From Symsagittifera roscoffensis (taxonomy: Eukaryota > Xenacoelomorpha > Acoela > Convolutidae), in NCBI RefSeq assembly GCF_963678635.1, contig NC_087069.1, positions 31,474,776 through 31,538,775 on the forward strand: a stretch of 64,000 bases of DNA. The letters are read 5' to 3'. Positions 1 to 9,731 of the stretch are shown in pieces. The position numbers and the translations under genes were made by a program. Position 1 is the stretch's first letter, and each line of letters begins with the position of its first letter. Under the pieces are notes generated by a model. The model saw only the letters and a list, made by a program, of their open reading frames with translations, searched no databases and was not told where the DNA came from.

Positions 1-1010
1 GAATTTATTAGGCCCCCTCCCCTCACCCTCAGTGGAAAAGAGCCGTTACTTTCATTGTAGTTGCAAGTGCAAGATTTGGTCATTGTAGTTTCAGGAGGGA
101 CTTGTTATGAAATCTTTTTTGGCTCAAATTTTCTGCTCAAAGATTGCCGGCTTGGTTTCCTATTCGTAAGTTTTGTTCCGTTGCTAATTTAGTCTTCATA
201 TGGTTGACTTATAAGAACTTATTAGGCCCCCCTCACCCTCAAAACACACTTACAAAAAAATTGAGGCAATATGAGGCTACTAAGCCGATATCATATAGGC
301 CGAAATTTATCAACCCAAAAAAATGAAAACAAAAAAAGAATTTTAACAAATCGAGTTCCTAAAATTACAAATTACAGAAATTTCAATTATATTAAAAGAT
401 ATCTCAAGCAAAATAAAATCCATGCTTTAGAACGTAACTCATGGACAATTCAATTAGTGCTGTTGTAGAGAAGGGACGGTTAAAGAAGATTACTTTTAAT
501 GACAATGCTTTAAATGCTGACTTGACTTAATTCCCGCAATATTGTTTATTGATGTATTTATATAATGCTGGTATGAGCCCAATCCAGCTTGTGCACGACC
601 GTATCTAAACGGAAGGGCCCCTTTTATAATTTACTTTTTTTAGAACGTAAGTAGAAAAAAACGTACCGATAAATTCAATGGCATTTAAAACACGGACAAT
701 GAACCGACAGAAACTATGACGAAAACCGCGAATCCGAAAAAATCACATTTTCCCAAAATTTTTTGAAAATACATTAACTGCCTGAAACGAACTCCATATA
801 TCTACTACCTAAATTATGGTAGTTATATTTGAACTTCCAATAAATTGAGTATGTCAGCCACAGGTGAACTTTACCATTCGTACTACACTAATCTTTCTTG
901 AACAAAGTTATTTACGGGAAAAGTCTAGAACCCGATTACAATAACCTTGATTATGGCAAGGGAAACTAAAAATACCCGAAGCCTTATTTCTATTTCAACA
1001 GGAGAATTAG
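1..1010. other. Intergenic or intronic DNA, no gene recognised
   Basis: AT-rich sequence with only short, unconvincing open frames. A short phrase (ttattaggccccc followed by ctcaccctca) occurs near 7-32 and again near 219-238, so part of it may be repetitive. If the RAD23-like gene uses the donor at 1029, this stretch is its intron. Confidence 0.5.
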
Positions 1011-1029
1011 CTAGCTGTAGATCACGTAC

Positions 1030-1859
1030 GTTGGAGGTGTGACTGTCGTAGTCTCTTTCTTCTCGTCTGCTTCGGGTGACTCCTCGGTGGTCGTGGTCTT
1101 AGCCGGTGTATTGGGGGTCGCTTCCTCTTTCATCTCTTCGGGCGGGGGTTCCTTCCTCACTGGCGGGGACTGCATGGCCACTATGAAACCTGTCTCCGAG
1201 ATGCCATATGACTCCACTGTGCTGTCGTTGTCCAGGATCTTCCCGTTGTGGATGAGTTTGAGAGCGGCTGCATCGTAACCTTTTTCACTGCTCATTTTAC
1301 TCTTCAAATCCATGACCTAAATCAATGACGTCATACTGAGTTAAATGCATGATTATGTGTTTATCTTAGACAAGTTGTTCATGAACCAAAAACAATGTAT
1401 GCTTCCATTCGCCGATTTGATAAAGCTGCTACTTGCAATCGTGAAATACAGCCAACATACACTTGGACACTAAAAAAGAACGACTATTTTTAAAATCATT
1501 TTCGAAGACAAAATTATATGCACAACACTCGATTACCAACAAGCTTCTTTTGAGGTTCCCAGTTGCGCATGGAAAACCTAAGCTATGCCACAATTGCTTT
1601 TCAGGCTAGATTTTGTCTTATAGTTCTCTCTCCAGAGATGTTTCGGTTAAAAAATTCTTGATTTGTAATTTCTTTTGTCTAATGAATTCACATGGAAACA
1701 ATTTATTATTATCACTATTATTCGGAACGCTAATGTACACAAAAATAGATAACATGTGAGAAAGAAAATATTACTTATCATGCTTCAACTTACCGTAGCA
1801 GATGGCTCAGTTTCAATCTTGAACGTTTCATTTTTAATAGTCTTCACAGTCAACAACAT
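1030..1859 (-). CDS. RAD23: RAD23-like UV excision repair protein, 5' exons (partial)
   Basis: RAD23 shuttles ubiquitylated proteins to the proteasome and binds XPC in nucleotide excision repair. Exon 1 is 1859-1794 and encodes 22 residues beginning MLLTVKTIKNETFKIE, the first strand of the RAD23 ubiquitin-like domain. A GT donor (GTAAGTTG in sense) follows at 1793. Exon 2 starts after TTTAG at 1316 and completes the domain (KLIHNGKILDNDSTV, then GFIVAM), followed by the usual Pro/Thr/Glu-rich linker. A strong donor GTACGT at 1029 probably ends exon 2; without splicing the frame would stop at 1011-1013. No UBA or XPC-binding domain is visible, so the rest of the gene lies to the left of the window. 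The intron is 1317-1793. Confidence 0.85.
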
Positions 1860-2206
1860 TTTCTGAAAAAAATTGAAGATGTAAGAAAACGGATACTTTG
1901 CTCTGAAGTCATACATTCTTTGTCAGAACTATTATCTTCTGCTCGAATTTGCATCTTTTCAAAGATGAAAAAAGTATCTAGTCTACTCAAAATTTACTTC
2001 ATAATTTGAATGAAATGATTATCTAGTTGAATAGGAATATATACATAATCAAGTAACTAAGTCTTTGCATACAAAATATAATCTCGAAGTCATTCCTGGT
2101 GAAACTATATCTCAAATAATATTTTCCCTCACGGGTTTTAATTATTTTAGTCATTCGTTAGCTTCAAGGAATTGTTTTAGCATCCGTTCAAGGGTGTTTA
2201 CCCAAT

Positions 2207-4144
2207 CTAAGAAGAGCACGTGACCCGAATGTCCAAGTCTTTCAGAGCAGGGCGGCTGAAATACTTTTCCAGAGCTGCTGCGTCAGCTGGCGAAGCATCT
2301 TTTTGATCTTTAGAAGAGCTGCATTGCGGGAACAGTTTTTCAACTTCAAGGGCATGTGTTTCTTCGTAAGGCTTCTTGGATAGCTCGAACAGTCTTTTGA
2401 CTTCTGTGTAGTCCCCGCTTTCCGCCTTTTCAATTGCTCCCTGTAACAAATGGTTCCTCAGAATAAATTTGGGGTTGGCTTGGTTCATTTTCGCCACTCT
2501 TTCATCCATATCAGCTTCTGAAGTATCTGCAGGCCAATCCACTTTCAGTCTTTCGGTGTATTTTTCAAACCACTCAGTCCAATGACTTTCGTCATCGGTG
2601 CGCTTTTCCACGTCTGTTATATTCTTATAGTCTTCGTATATTTCCATTTTTCTCATCTCGCTCAACAGTCGCCTTCCTCCCATTAAAGATAGAAGCTGAG
2701 GGTTTGTATTCGCTAATGCTTGAACCATTTCTAGTTCATGTTGCGATATATTTGGTTTGTACTGTCGGCGCAATTCATCGGCGTTTGTGCAAAAATCTAA
2801 CACTCGGGATTTCACAAGGTTCATGGAGTCTTCAAAATTGCTCTCATTCGGAGTCCTCGTCAAGGAAAAGACGCGGAAAGTATTCGTAAAATCAGCCCCT
2901 GTCTTCTGCATAACTCTGAGAAGCGACTTGACAAATTCTTGGTCTTCAGTTTCACTTCGTGGTTTGATGCCCAACTTCTGCCGCATTTTATCCAAGTAAT
3001 ATTTCTCGTAATAGTCGTCAAACTGTACCAAGGATTTGTATAAGTCCTCTTCGGACGCCACCTTTTTCAGCATGTCAATTAGCTTTCGACAATTCCATTT
3101 GCAGATTGCAGGTTGCTTCTCGTATGAATATCTAGCACCATCATCGGAATTGTTGCAGACATGTTTTGCATTGTAGCGATCCAAGAAGCCATACGGTCCG
3201 TAGTCAATTGTAAGTCCCAAGATACTCATATTGTCAGTATTCAAAACTCCATGACAGAAACCAACACACTGCCACTCTGCCACAAGGTAAGCTGTTTTCC
3301 TCACGACTTCGAGATAAAAAGCTTGAATCATTTTCTCGAAATTATCGTTATACTCAGACCAAATTTCTTGATAAAAATTCTCAATTGTGTAGTTCAACAG
3401 GTCAGGTAAAATGTGAAGATGTGTTTCTTCGCAACTCGGTCCATCTCTTCCAGTTTCGCTATCTGTACTTTTGAATATTTCGAAAGACCCAAAACGAAGA
3501 AAAGTTGGAGCAATGCGTGACACTATCGTACATTTCTCGTTTATTGGATTCCCACTATAGAAAATATCACGAACAGTTGTAGATGATGACGTGACACAAC
3601 TACCTGCTCTAGTGGTCGGTACTCCTAAATGAAACAGGGCTTCGCTGGCTAAAAACTCACGAATACTTGAACGCAGTACCTTGCGCCCATCGCTTCCTCT
3701 CGAAAATGGTGTTTTTCCAGCACCTTTTAGTTGAATTTCAAAACGTTCCCCTTTCAAATTTAATCTATCGCCCAAATAGACAACTGTTCCATCTCCCAAT
3801 TGTCCGGAAAAGTAACCAAATTGATGACCACAATAGCAATGTGCAGCTGTTTTCCATGTTTCAAGTAGCTTGTTGCCTGAAAAAAAATCAGCAACCTCGC
3901 TATCGGGTACATTGATCACATCGAAATCCAATAGCTTGAGGGCTTCATGAGACAATACAACTACTTCGGGATTTTCAACCGGATCTGGATCAACGAGCGA
4001 AAAACAAGCACCTTCAACGCGACGCGATCCCAGTACTTTGGATTCATCGACAGGTAGTATCTTAAGAGCCAGATTCTCAAATTTAACAGCGTGGAATGAC
4101 ATCTTCCGACCAAGAGCTTTTAGAAGCACTCTACGTCCCAGCAT
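2207..4144 (-). CDS. SELENOO: SELENOO-like protein AMPylase (pseudokinase), Cys form
   Basis: The protein is 645 residues and intact in one exon. The SELENOO/YdiU family has an inverted pseudokinase fold and transfers AMP to hydroxyl side chains of proteins, mainly in mitochondria. Motifs seen in order: GHQFGYFSGQLGDG (about 105-118), IQLKGAGKTPFSRGSDGRKV (glycine-rich nucleotide loop), SSIREFLASEAL, the catalytic-loop-like HGVLNTDN (about 298-305) and the DYGP metal-binding motif. The N-terminus MLGRRVLLKALGRK is basic and amphipathic, as in a mitochondrial presequence; a second Met at 15 is possible. Length matches animal SELENOO. Vertebrate SELENOO ends in a selenocysteine-containing tail; here the tail reads VTCSS with ordinary Cys, so no UGA recoding is needed. 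The lack of introns is slightly unusual for an animal gene. Confidence 0.93.
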   Translation of the reverse strand: MLGRRVLLKALGRKMSFHAVKFENLALKILPVDESKVLGSRRVEGACFSLVDPDPVENPEVVVLSHEALKLLDFDVINVPDSEVADFFSGNKLLETWKTAAHCYCGHQFGYFSGQLGDGTVVYLGDRLNLKGERFEIQLKGAGKTPFSRGSDGRKVLRSSIREFLASEALFHLGVPTTRAGSCVTSSSTTVRDIFYSGNPINEKCTIVSRIAPTFLRFGSFEIFKSTDSETGRDGPSCEETHLHILPDLLNYTIENFYQEIWSEYNDNFEKMIQAFYLEVVRKTAYLVAEWQCVGFCHGVLNTDNMSILGLTIDYGPYGFLDRYNAKHVCNNSDDGARYSYEKQPAICKWNCRKLIDMLKKVASEEDLYKSLVQFDDYYEKYYLDKMRQKLGIKPRSETEDQEFVKSLLRVMQKTGADFTNTFRVFSLTRTPNESNFEDSMNLVKSRVLDFCTNADELRRQYKPNISQHELEMVQALANTNPQLLSLMGGRRLLSEMRKMEIYEDYKNITDVEKRTDDESHWTEWFEKYTERLKVDWPADTSEADMDERVAKMNQANPKFILRNHLLQGAIEKAESGDYTEVKRLFELSKKPYEETHALEVEKLFPQCSSSKDQKDASPADAAALEKYFSRPALKDLDIRVTCSS

Positions 4145-4337
4145 CGAATTTCATAATCTATCTAAAAATTTTATATACTAATCGGAAAGTCCCCTCGATC
4201 AACGATCAAAATCCTGCAATTGCAAACAGCAAAAAAACTGTGACAGCCACACCCGACACCTGGTCAAATCCCACACCTGAACTAAAAGATAAAATAAGAA
4301 CAGTCTACAGCTAAGTAGTGCGCTGGAAACCAATCTT
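4145..4337. other. Upstream region of SELENOO-like gene
   Basis: About 190 bp between the SELENOO-like start codon and the first repeat. No clear TATA box was seen. It would have to carry the minus-strand promoter. Confidence 0.3.
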
Positions 4338-4669
4338 CATGATCCTCGCGAAAAGCAGACTTGAGTTTAACTTTAAAGAAACTCTAAATAGAACCCCAAA
4401 CTCTTTACTTGAAACAAATGAAAACATACGCAATTCACGCAACAATGATTTTCCCTCACCTTATGCTATGCAAAACCAATTCGGAAAGTGATGGATTGAA
4501 CTCCAAAACTATAGCAAGAAGGCTTAAGCAATGACATGCGGGCGAACTGGACAAACTTTTTAACGAGGGAAAAAGGCTGCAAATGCGCTTGGTGAAGAGT
4601 AAAAAAAGGAAGTAGAAACTGAAGCACAGCAATTTAATAAATTAAAATATATTAATGAGCACCACAATT
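4338..4669. repeat. 331-bp flank repeated at 10031-10361
   Basis: This sequence lies outside the terminal TG of the LTR at 4670. It recurs almost unchanged at 10031-10361, again directly before an LTR. Because it is outside the LTR it is best read as former target DNA carried along when the left part of the retrotransposon was duplicated. No coding potential was recognised. Confidence 0.75.
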
Positions 4670-5555
4670 TGTAACATTCGCCCAAATACTACACAGCGAC
4701 GGAGCGTAGAAAAGTACCTATTAACGACTGGCAGGCGTCAGTTACCTTAATCCTACTCGTTTTTCACCGTCTCGACCTTGCCAGTTGATTTTCAGGTCTG
4801 TTTAGGGCAAAGTAAAAAGTTACTATTTTTAGGCCATCAGTCAAACGACTTTTGATCAGCTTTCGTTTACATGCGAACACAACCACATAGCTGAGTCTCG
4901 GATCCTCAGACTACGTGATTGTTAATAAAAACAAGGCTCGAACAACCTATTTTAATATGTTTTTGTGTGACAGTTCTATATTAAATCCATTGGAGATGGA
5001 TTGACCCTTTCCTCTTTCTAGCTAATCAAATTCTAAAATATCAAATAATACCGGTGTTAATTCAGACTTCTACGACATCCAAGTAGATACAAAGTCAGTT
5101 TTATATAGTCCCTTCACATAAAAACAGTCTTTGGGGGACCAAGCCTCCGCTCCCGTAATCTTCCTGAGATAACGCTGTTATCTCTCCCAATTTGTGGCAC
5201 GGGAGAGTTACGTGGAATATTCCTTCCCCACTGAAGCTTCCTTCTCCACTACTATCCACTGCTAAGAGTCTTATCGTGTGTTGTTGCCACGATAAGAGGC
5301 TTCGTGTTTCTCGTCTCTTGTGCGACCGTTTTCCACAATATTTGTCGTTGTTCTGTTTTTTCGTCCTTTTTCGTCAAAATGGCCTTCTTTTTTGTATTTC
5401 TGAGAAATATTCACTCTTCGATCGAAATTTTGAAAATAAAAATTCTAGAATGTTCCTACCCTCCTTCGCAATACTTTTCGCTAATAAGGCCTTTATTCGT
5501 TTTTTTTTTCGTGTCGCCGGAAGGTTGCGCTGTGCCTTTCTGGCAGAATGGCACA
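4670..5555 (-). repeat. Gypsy LTR copy A (3' LTR of minus-strand element)
   Basis: 886 bp. In element sense it starts TGTGCCATTCTGCC and ends GGGCGAATGTTACA, giving the TG...CA ends and short inverted terminal repeat expected of an LTR. It contains a TATA box in sense (TATATAAA at 5107-5100) and a perfect 9-bp hairpin (5270-5278 with 5288-5296). Near-identical copies are at 10362-11248 and 28068-28950, and diverged ones in + sense at 29462 and 40884. Small ORFs inside it are fortuitous. On the internal side (5556-5570) the sense strand reads TTGTCCGGGGAGTA, a possible polypurine primer. Confidence 0.85.
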
Positions 5556-6097
5556 TACTCCCCGGACAAGTCCCCATCAATGTCCCTATTGATCGCATAA
5601 CACCGGGTTATCGTCAAGTAGTGTTCCAGTTCTCTGTAATCAATCTTACAAATCGCATAACAAAATGAAATTTATGTACTCCACCTCAACTCAATACGTG
5701 TTCACAAATGGCATCGTACTACATCTCACTGCCTTTCAACATTTTCACAAAATTTGCACCATGAGGAGTGTCCTAGATAAAATTTCTTTTCTGACTACTT
5801 CCGTCGTCTTGCCATAAAACTTATTTTCGCTCTTTGTGATTAAAAAGTGGGACGTGGCATGGCCACGCACCCGTTAAAATTAACTTAACGTCACTCACCA
5901 AGTATAATCAGTTATTAATGCAGTCCTTTCAATATTAAAACTAAGAAACTCTGTGGCTAGGAAAGTTATTGAGTTACTCACCCTTCTCGAGCGAGTTTAC
6001 TCAAACTTACCATGTCGCCACACACTGAAATTGTGTCTTACACAGATTAAAAACTTCAGTCGTGTTTAAATAGGTAAATATACTCACCTATGTTGTA
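5556..6097 (-). repeat. 3' untranslated segment of the Gypsy element
   Basis: Noncoding sequence between LTR A and the LINE insertion. Parts recur at 11249-11411 and 13545-14030. The third copy is uninterrupted across the site where the LINE sits here, so it acts as an empty-site control for that insertion. Confidence 0.7.
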
Positions 6098-7655
6098 TAT
6101 ATCGAAAAAGACAGTAAGTGAGATTTTATCAACTCTGGACGTAACAAAGTCACGCGGGCCAAATGGGTTGCCACCTAGCTTTTTTCAGAAAACGAACCGC
6201 AATATATGCAAACCGATGAACAAAATTTTGAGAAACGTAAAACGCCTACGAAAAATACCTGATTCATGGAAAACAGCTGCAGTTACTCCTGTTCACAAAA
6301 AAGGTGACCGAAAATTGGCGAACAACTATCGACCAGTATCGCTATTAAATATTGACAGCAAAGTCCTTGAAAAATGTATATACAAAGACCTGTACCCTTA
6401 CTTTGCCTGGTATTTGACGAAACATCAACACGGTTTTACTAAAGGTAGATCAGTTTTGACAAACATGCTCTCCTTCCTGAAAGAAATATATGAAGCGCTT
6501 GACAATGACTCAAACGCAGAAATTGTAGCAGTCTACACTGACTTTGCAAAAGCCTTTGATAAAGTTCCGCATTTTGATCTACTCAAGAAAGTTGCACTTA
6601 TAGGAATAGGAGGCTGCATGTTAGAGGTACTCTATGACTATTTGAAAAACAGGAAACAGTTTGTACGAGTAGACAATATCAGCTCAAAAGTTTTAGAAGT
6701 CACTAGTGGTGTTCCCCAAGGATCACTTTTAGGACCACTGCTCTTTTGCATTTTTATTAACGACCTACCTGAAGTACTCAAATTCTCTGAACCATATATT
6801 TTTGCGGATGATCTTAAACTACTTTCCATCAAAAAAACATCAATTGAAATTCAAGAAGATCTGGACAAAATTCAGCAGTGGGTAACTGAAAACAAAATGG
6901 AATTAGCACTAGATAAATGTGCAAAAGTAAGTTTTAGGGGCGGAGACGCCAACTCTATGCTTTTTGGTGTAGTGCTTGGAACATCGATGGTTGTGAAAGA
7001 TCTGGGAATTTTTGTGTCGGGCGATTTAAGTTGGAAGGTACACATTGAAACAAGATTAAAGAAGGCAAACCAAGTACTGTACCTCCTGAGAAGAAACCTA
7101 TCAGCAAAGATAAATACGTTTGTAAAGTTAGGCCTGTATAAGTCACTAATACTCCCAGTGTTATTATACGGACTCTCATGTACACATATATCGAGGGGGG
7201 ATCAATTGCAGTTGGAGCGATTTCAAAAGAAAGCAATCCGGTGGATCACTGGAAATAAAACGGGAGTGTACATCAACGAACTACGCTTGCTAAACATTTT
7301 ACCCCTGCCCATGTTCATCCAGCTAAATAACATCTTACTTCTTGCCAGTCTTGATTCTAATGAACGAAATGAAATAGTGTTAAACAGGCGAACCACACGG
7401 GCTAGAAATATAGAAATTTTTGAGATGCGAAAAGTGAGAACGGAAAAAGCGAGAAACGAATTTGTTTTCAGAACCAGTAGGATTGTAAATCGATTAGAAC
7501 CATATATTCATTTTGATAAACGAATCGGCCTCAAGACGAGAATTTTAAACACGATGTGGAAATTTGTAAACGAGAGATTTTCAGAAATGACAACGTGCAC
7601 GTGGCAATTATTCTGTGATTGTATCACGTGCAGAAACAAGTGGACATTGTTTTAG
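6090..7655 (+). CDS. LINE ORF2 reverse transcriptase, truncated
   Basis: 521-residue open frame; the apparent ATG at 6090 lies in flanking target DNA, so it is not the native start. RT motifs in order: PDSWKTAAVTPVHKKGD (thumb-proximal motif of the CR1/Jockey/Rex type), NNYRPVSLL, KAFDKVPH, VTSGVPQGSLLGPLLF, and the catalytic FADD at about residue 237. A C-terminal region with GLYKSLILPVLLYGL and RFQKKAIRW follows, as in CR1/RTE-like LINEs. The endonuclease domain and ORF1 are missing. The frame is open throughout, which suggests a fairly recent insertion. Confidence 0.9.
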   Translation: MLYISKKTVSEILSTLDVTKSRGPNGLPPSFFQKTNRNICKPMNKILRNVKRLRKIPDSWKTAAVTPVHKKGDRKLANNYRPVSLLNIDSKVLEKCIYKDLYPYFAWYLTKHQHGFTKGRSVLTNMLSFLKEIYEALDNDSNAEIVAVYTDFAKAFDKVPHFDLLKKVALIGIGGCMLEVLYDYLKNRKQFVRVDNISSKVLEVTSGVPQGSLLGPLLFCIFINDLPEVLKFSEPYIFADDLKLLSIKKTSIEIQEDLDKIQQWVTENKMELALDKCAKVSFRGGDANSMLFGVVLGTSMVVKDLGIFVSGDLSWKVHIETRLKKANQVLYLLRRNLSAKINTFVKLGLYKSLILPVLLYGLSCTHISRGDQLQLERFQKKAIRWITGNKTGVYINELRLLNILPLPMFIQLNNILLLASLDSNERNEIVLNRRTTRARNIEIFEMRKVRTEKARNEFVFRTSRIVNRLEPYIHFDKRIGLKTRILNTMWKFVNERFSEMTTCTWQLFCDCITCRNKWTLF

Positions 7656-7722
7656 AGAAGACGCCGGGACCAAGACTCCCAACAGCAGTGCTGTGAATCC
7701 CCAACAACAACAACAACAACAA
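6098..7722 (+). mobile_element. 5'-truncated non-LTR retrotransposon (LINE)
   Basis: The insertion is defined by comparison with the empty site near 14010-14025, which reads cctatgttctatatatatacataag. Here the left flank cctatgttgtatatat is followed by LINE sequence, and the right end has an (AAC)n tail at 7706-7721 followed by atatatatacataag. The likely target-site duplication is the short TATATAT flank. The 5' end is truncated inside ORF2, as is common in target-primed reverse transcription. It sits in opposite orientation to the host Gypsy element. Confidence 0.8.
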
Positions 7723-7981
7723 ATATATATACATAAGTAGTATAACTAAAATTCTCTTTCAACATTTGTAACAATTGTAACAGTTTTCAAAGTCTGGTTT
7801 GACCAAACTAAATCAAAACAAAAAATTTAACAAGTTCAATAATCAAAACTTGGTTAATTGGTTCAAGTTTTAACACACAAAGACAATCATGTTTTTTCTC
7901 CTTCTCTTCTCTTCTTTGCTCACGTCTTCACTTGTTCTCTTCGTTGATCATCTTCATTCCATCGCTTCTCCATCCTGATCT

Positions 7982-8488
7982 TCAGCTTCGCTGTCTTCTA
8001 GGACTTTCTCCAGCATGTCCACGGAGTTGCGGACCGTGCCCCAACTCTCCTGTTCCAACAGCCTCGGTTTGCAACAAGGTAGCAAGTCCACATTCACCTT
8101 TTGCTATATACAGCTCCTTCAGGTGCTTTCTTTCATCCTCCTTGTAGGCCACCTGTAAATATTCATATTTCTTCTTCCATTCGTCCCTGTCTCGAGCTAT
8201 CGCCCTATACTCCTGGAGTTTGGAACACAGCTCGCTCTGATCTCTCTCCTTCTTCTCCAGCGTCTCAATCGTCTCCGACGTCTGGACCTCTATTTCACTC
8301 ACCCTCACTCTCTTCGGAGGAGGAGCAGCTGTTGGAGAGTCGACCGAATGTGACGGGCCTGGCCCATCACGTTGTCTCTTCGCTCCGATGAGTGGCTGCG
8401 CAGGTTGGACGGGTAAGGGCATCTCACCTAGCCGGTGTTCCCTCTGTTCACCTAGTCCTGGCTCACGAGCCAGGTCGTGGCCAGACAT
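7982..8488 (-). CDS. Gypsy accessory ORF C, coiled-coil protein (copy 1)
   Basis: 168 residues, function unknown. The N-terminal third is Pro/Gly-rich with two basic patches (AKRQRD, PPPKRVRV) resembling nuclear localisation signals. Residues about 65-135 form a charged heptad-rich helix (ETIETLEKKERDQSELC onward) predicted as coiled coil. The start ATG lies 10 bases after the ORF B stop, in another frame. Near ATAGCAAAAGGTG (about 8090-8100) the next frame reads a natural-looking acidic tail (MLEKVLEDSEAEDQDGEAME), so the native C-terminus may be reached by a one-base shift at the A4 run. Copy 3 has the same A4 run. It is probably a retroelement accessory or Env-position protein; I cannot assign it. 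Confidence 0.5.
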   Translation of the reverse strand: MSGHDLAREPGLGEQREHRLGEMPLPVQPAQPLIGAKRQRDGPGPSHSVDSPTAAPPPKRVRVSEIEVQTSETIETLEKKERDQSELCSKLQEYRAIARDRDEWKKKYEYLQVAYKEDERKHLKELYIAKGECGLATLLQTEAVGTGELGHGPQLRGHAGESPRRQRS

Positions 8489-8498
8489 TTCTCCACGC

Positions 8499-8747
8499 CT
8501 ATCTCATCAGTCGGTTTCGACCTCTCTCGGCGGTCCCGGACTCACCGAAGGCCAACATCAACACGACTTCTGTAGGGCAATTCCCTCGACCCTCTCGTCC
8601 TAATGCATTGAGGAGCGCGACCACAAACATCGCCAGCCCCGGGTCTTCTCGTGTAAAATCACAATCAATCAGCCGCTGATAGATCTCGTCTAGACTCGCT
8701 CCTAGACTCGCTGAGAGGAATTCCATTAGTTCGTTCGTGTCACCCAT
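8499..8747 (-). CDS. Gypsy accessory ORF B, small helical protein (copy 1)
   Basis: 82 residues starting MGDTNELMEFL; predicted almost fully alpha-helical, with no membrane segment or known motif. It is conserved at 11704-11952 and, slightly altered, at 14745-15038. It is followed closely by ORF C (stop TAG, 10 bases, ATG), which suggests a bicistronic arrangement or a fused protein split by a point mutation; copy 3 reads through this site as TGG. About 490 bp of noncoding DNA separates it from the macro-domain frame upstream. Confidence 0.5.
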   Translation of the reverse strand: MGDTNELMEFLSASLGASLDEIYQRLIDCDFTREDPGLAMFVVALLNALGREGRGNCPTEVVLMLAFGESGTAERGRNRLMR

Positions 8748-9233
8748 TTCTTATCGTGTTGATTCTTGCTGTCGTGTAGTTTCTTCCTGTCTCGTTTGAT
8801 TCAATGAATTCAATAAACAATTTCTGATCAATCAAGATCTAAAAAACAAGTCGCGACTTAAAACCATCATTTTTGGATTAAACATCATTCAACTCTTTAA
8901 AACTCTTCATTGAAGTTCTCTTCTCAATCCTGATTTAAAAATTCAGCACCAATGGGGATCGTCCACCTGTATCTTTGTCAGGGTAGCACAAATGAGCGCT
9001 GTCACCTTGATGATCTGGAGTACTCTAGGTCTTTTATGACACGAAACATAAAACATATCATAATAAATAACATAACACTTAAACACATAAACATCACATA
9101 TCTATATTATCACATAAAAACCTAATCCCTAATATTGTACCTAAAACCTAACCTAATCTAAAACTTGACACTAATTGTTATCAAGTAACCTAATAAAAAC
9201 CACTTATCGCCAAGTGCAATTCCTAGCATATGC
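8748..9233. other. Noncoding spacer in accessory module (copy 1)
   Basis: AT-rich spacer between the macro-domain stop and ORF B, conserved in the two other copies (11953-12427 and 15039-15512). It includes a run resembling degenerate CCTAA units (about 9119-9160). It could hold a splice acceptor or internal promoter for ORF B/C, but no decisive signal was seen. Confidence 0.4.
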
Positions 9234-9731
9234 TCAGATAGTATTTTTTATGTAAGAAACCTCTATGTCAGTTTCTGAAAATAGCACATGTACAAGTGCG
9301 TACAACTCTCTCGGATGTAGCTTTCCCCTATTAGGATCATATACTGGTAACGAGAGAGAGGTCACTCCTCTCTCAACCAAAAAATCCCTAAGTCGAGTCA
9401 AGGCCAATACCAAGCTCTTTGGATCTACGTGTTGCCTATCAGTGGCCTTGGTAACCAGGAAAAACAAATATTTCCCTGGTATCTGTGATGCAACAGGGGG
9501 CAGCGCTATCATCCCTCCTACAACAGGCCTCTGTTTCCATAAAAACTCGATGTTCTTATACTCTCTTTTGAAATCAGCCGCTAGTGCTGTTCTGAAGCTT
9601 ACGTCCGCGGTTATCGTTATAGCGCACGTGCGTTCCGTGAGTATGAAATCGCTGTCCGTTATGACGACATTGTTTGAATAATGGTTGGGTAGTTCAAAAT
9701 ACGATTCAAAAATTCGTCCAAAAGTGGTTTT
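9234..9731 (-). CDS. Macro-domain (TARG1-like) frame of Gypsy element, copy 1
   Basis: Open frame that begins at the A6 run in ORF A (9728-9733) in the -1 phase relative to ORF A. It resembles macro domains of the ADP-ribose-hydrolase type: ITADVSFRTALAADFKREY (ligand-loop region), GGMIALPP, then KYLFFLVTKATDR, LRDFLVERGVTSLSLPVYD and a closing FSETDIEV strand. The order and spacing match TARG1/OARD1-type macro domains. Macro domains bind ADP-ribose or remove it from proteins. The family's catalytic or ligand residues cannot be confirmed by eye. A one-base loss near 9256 (gtaagaaacc here, gtaagtaaacc in copies 2 and 3) alters the last residues of this copy. Confidence 0.6.
   Translation of the reverse strand, partial: KTTFGRIFESYFELPNHYSNNVVITDSDFILTERTCAITITADVSFRTALAADFKREYKNIEFLWKQRPVVGGMIALPPVASQIPGKYLFFLVTKATDRQHVDPKSLVLALTRLRDFLVERGVTSLSLPVYDPNRGKLHPRELYALVHVLFSETDIEVSYIKNTI

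Noticed and set aside
1039-1278. 79-codon frame on the + strand
   Set aside because: Antisense to the RAD23-like exon, which has clear homology.
5192-5668. 158-codon frame repeated at 10885-11361 and partly at 28589-28837
   Set aside because: It lies inside LTRs A, B and C, and runs through promoter and hairpin sequence; conserved because the LTR is duplicated.
9119-9165. CCTAA-like units suggesting telomeric repeats
   Set aside because: Irregular, short and copied with the retrotransposon module; not a telomere array.
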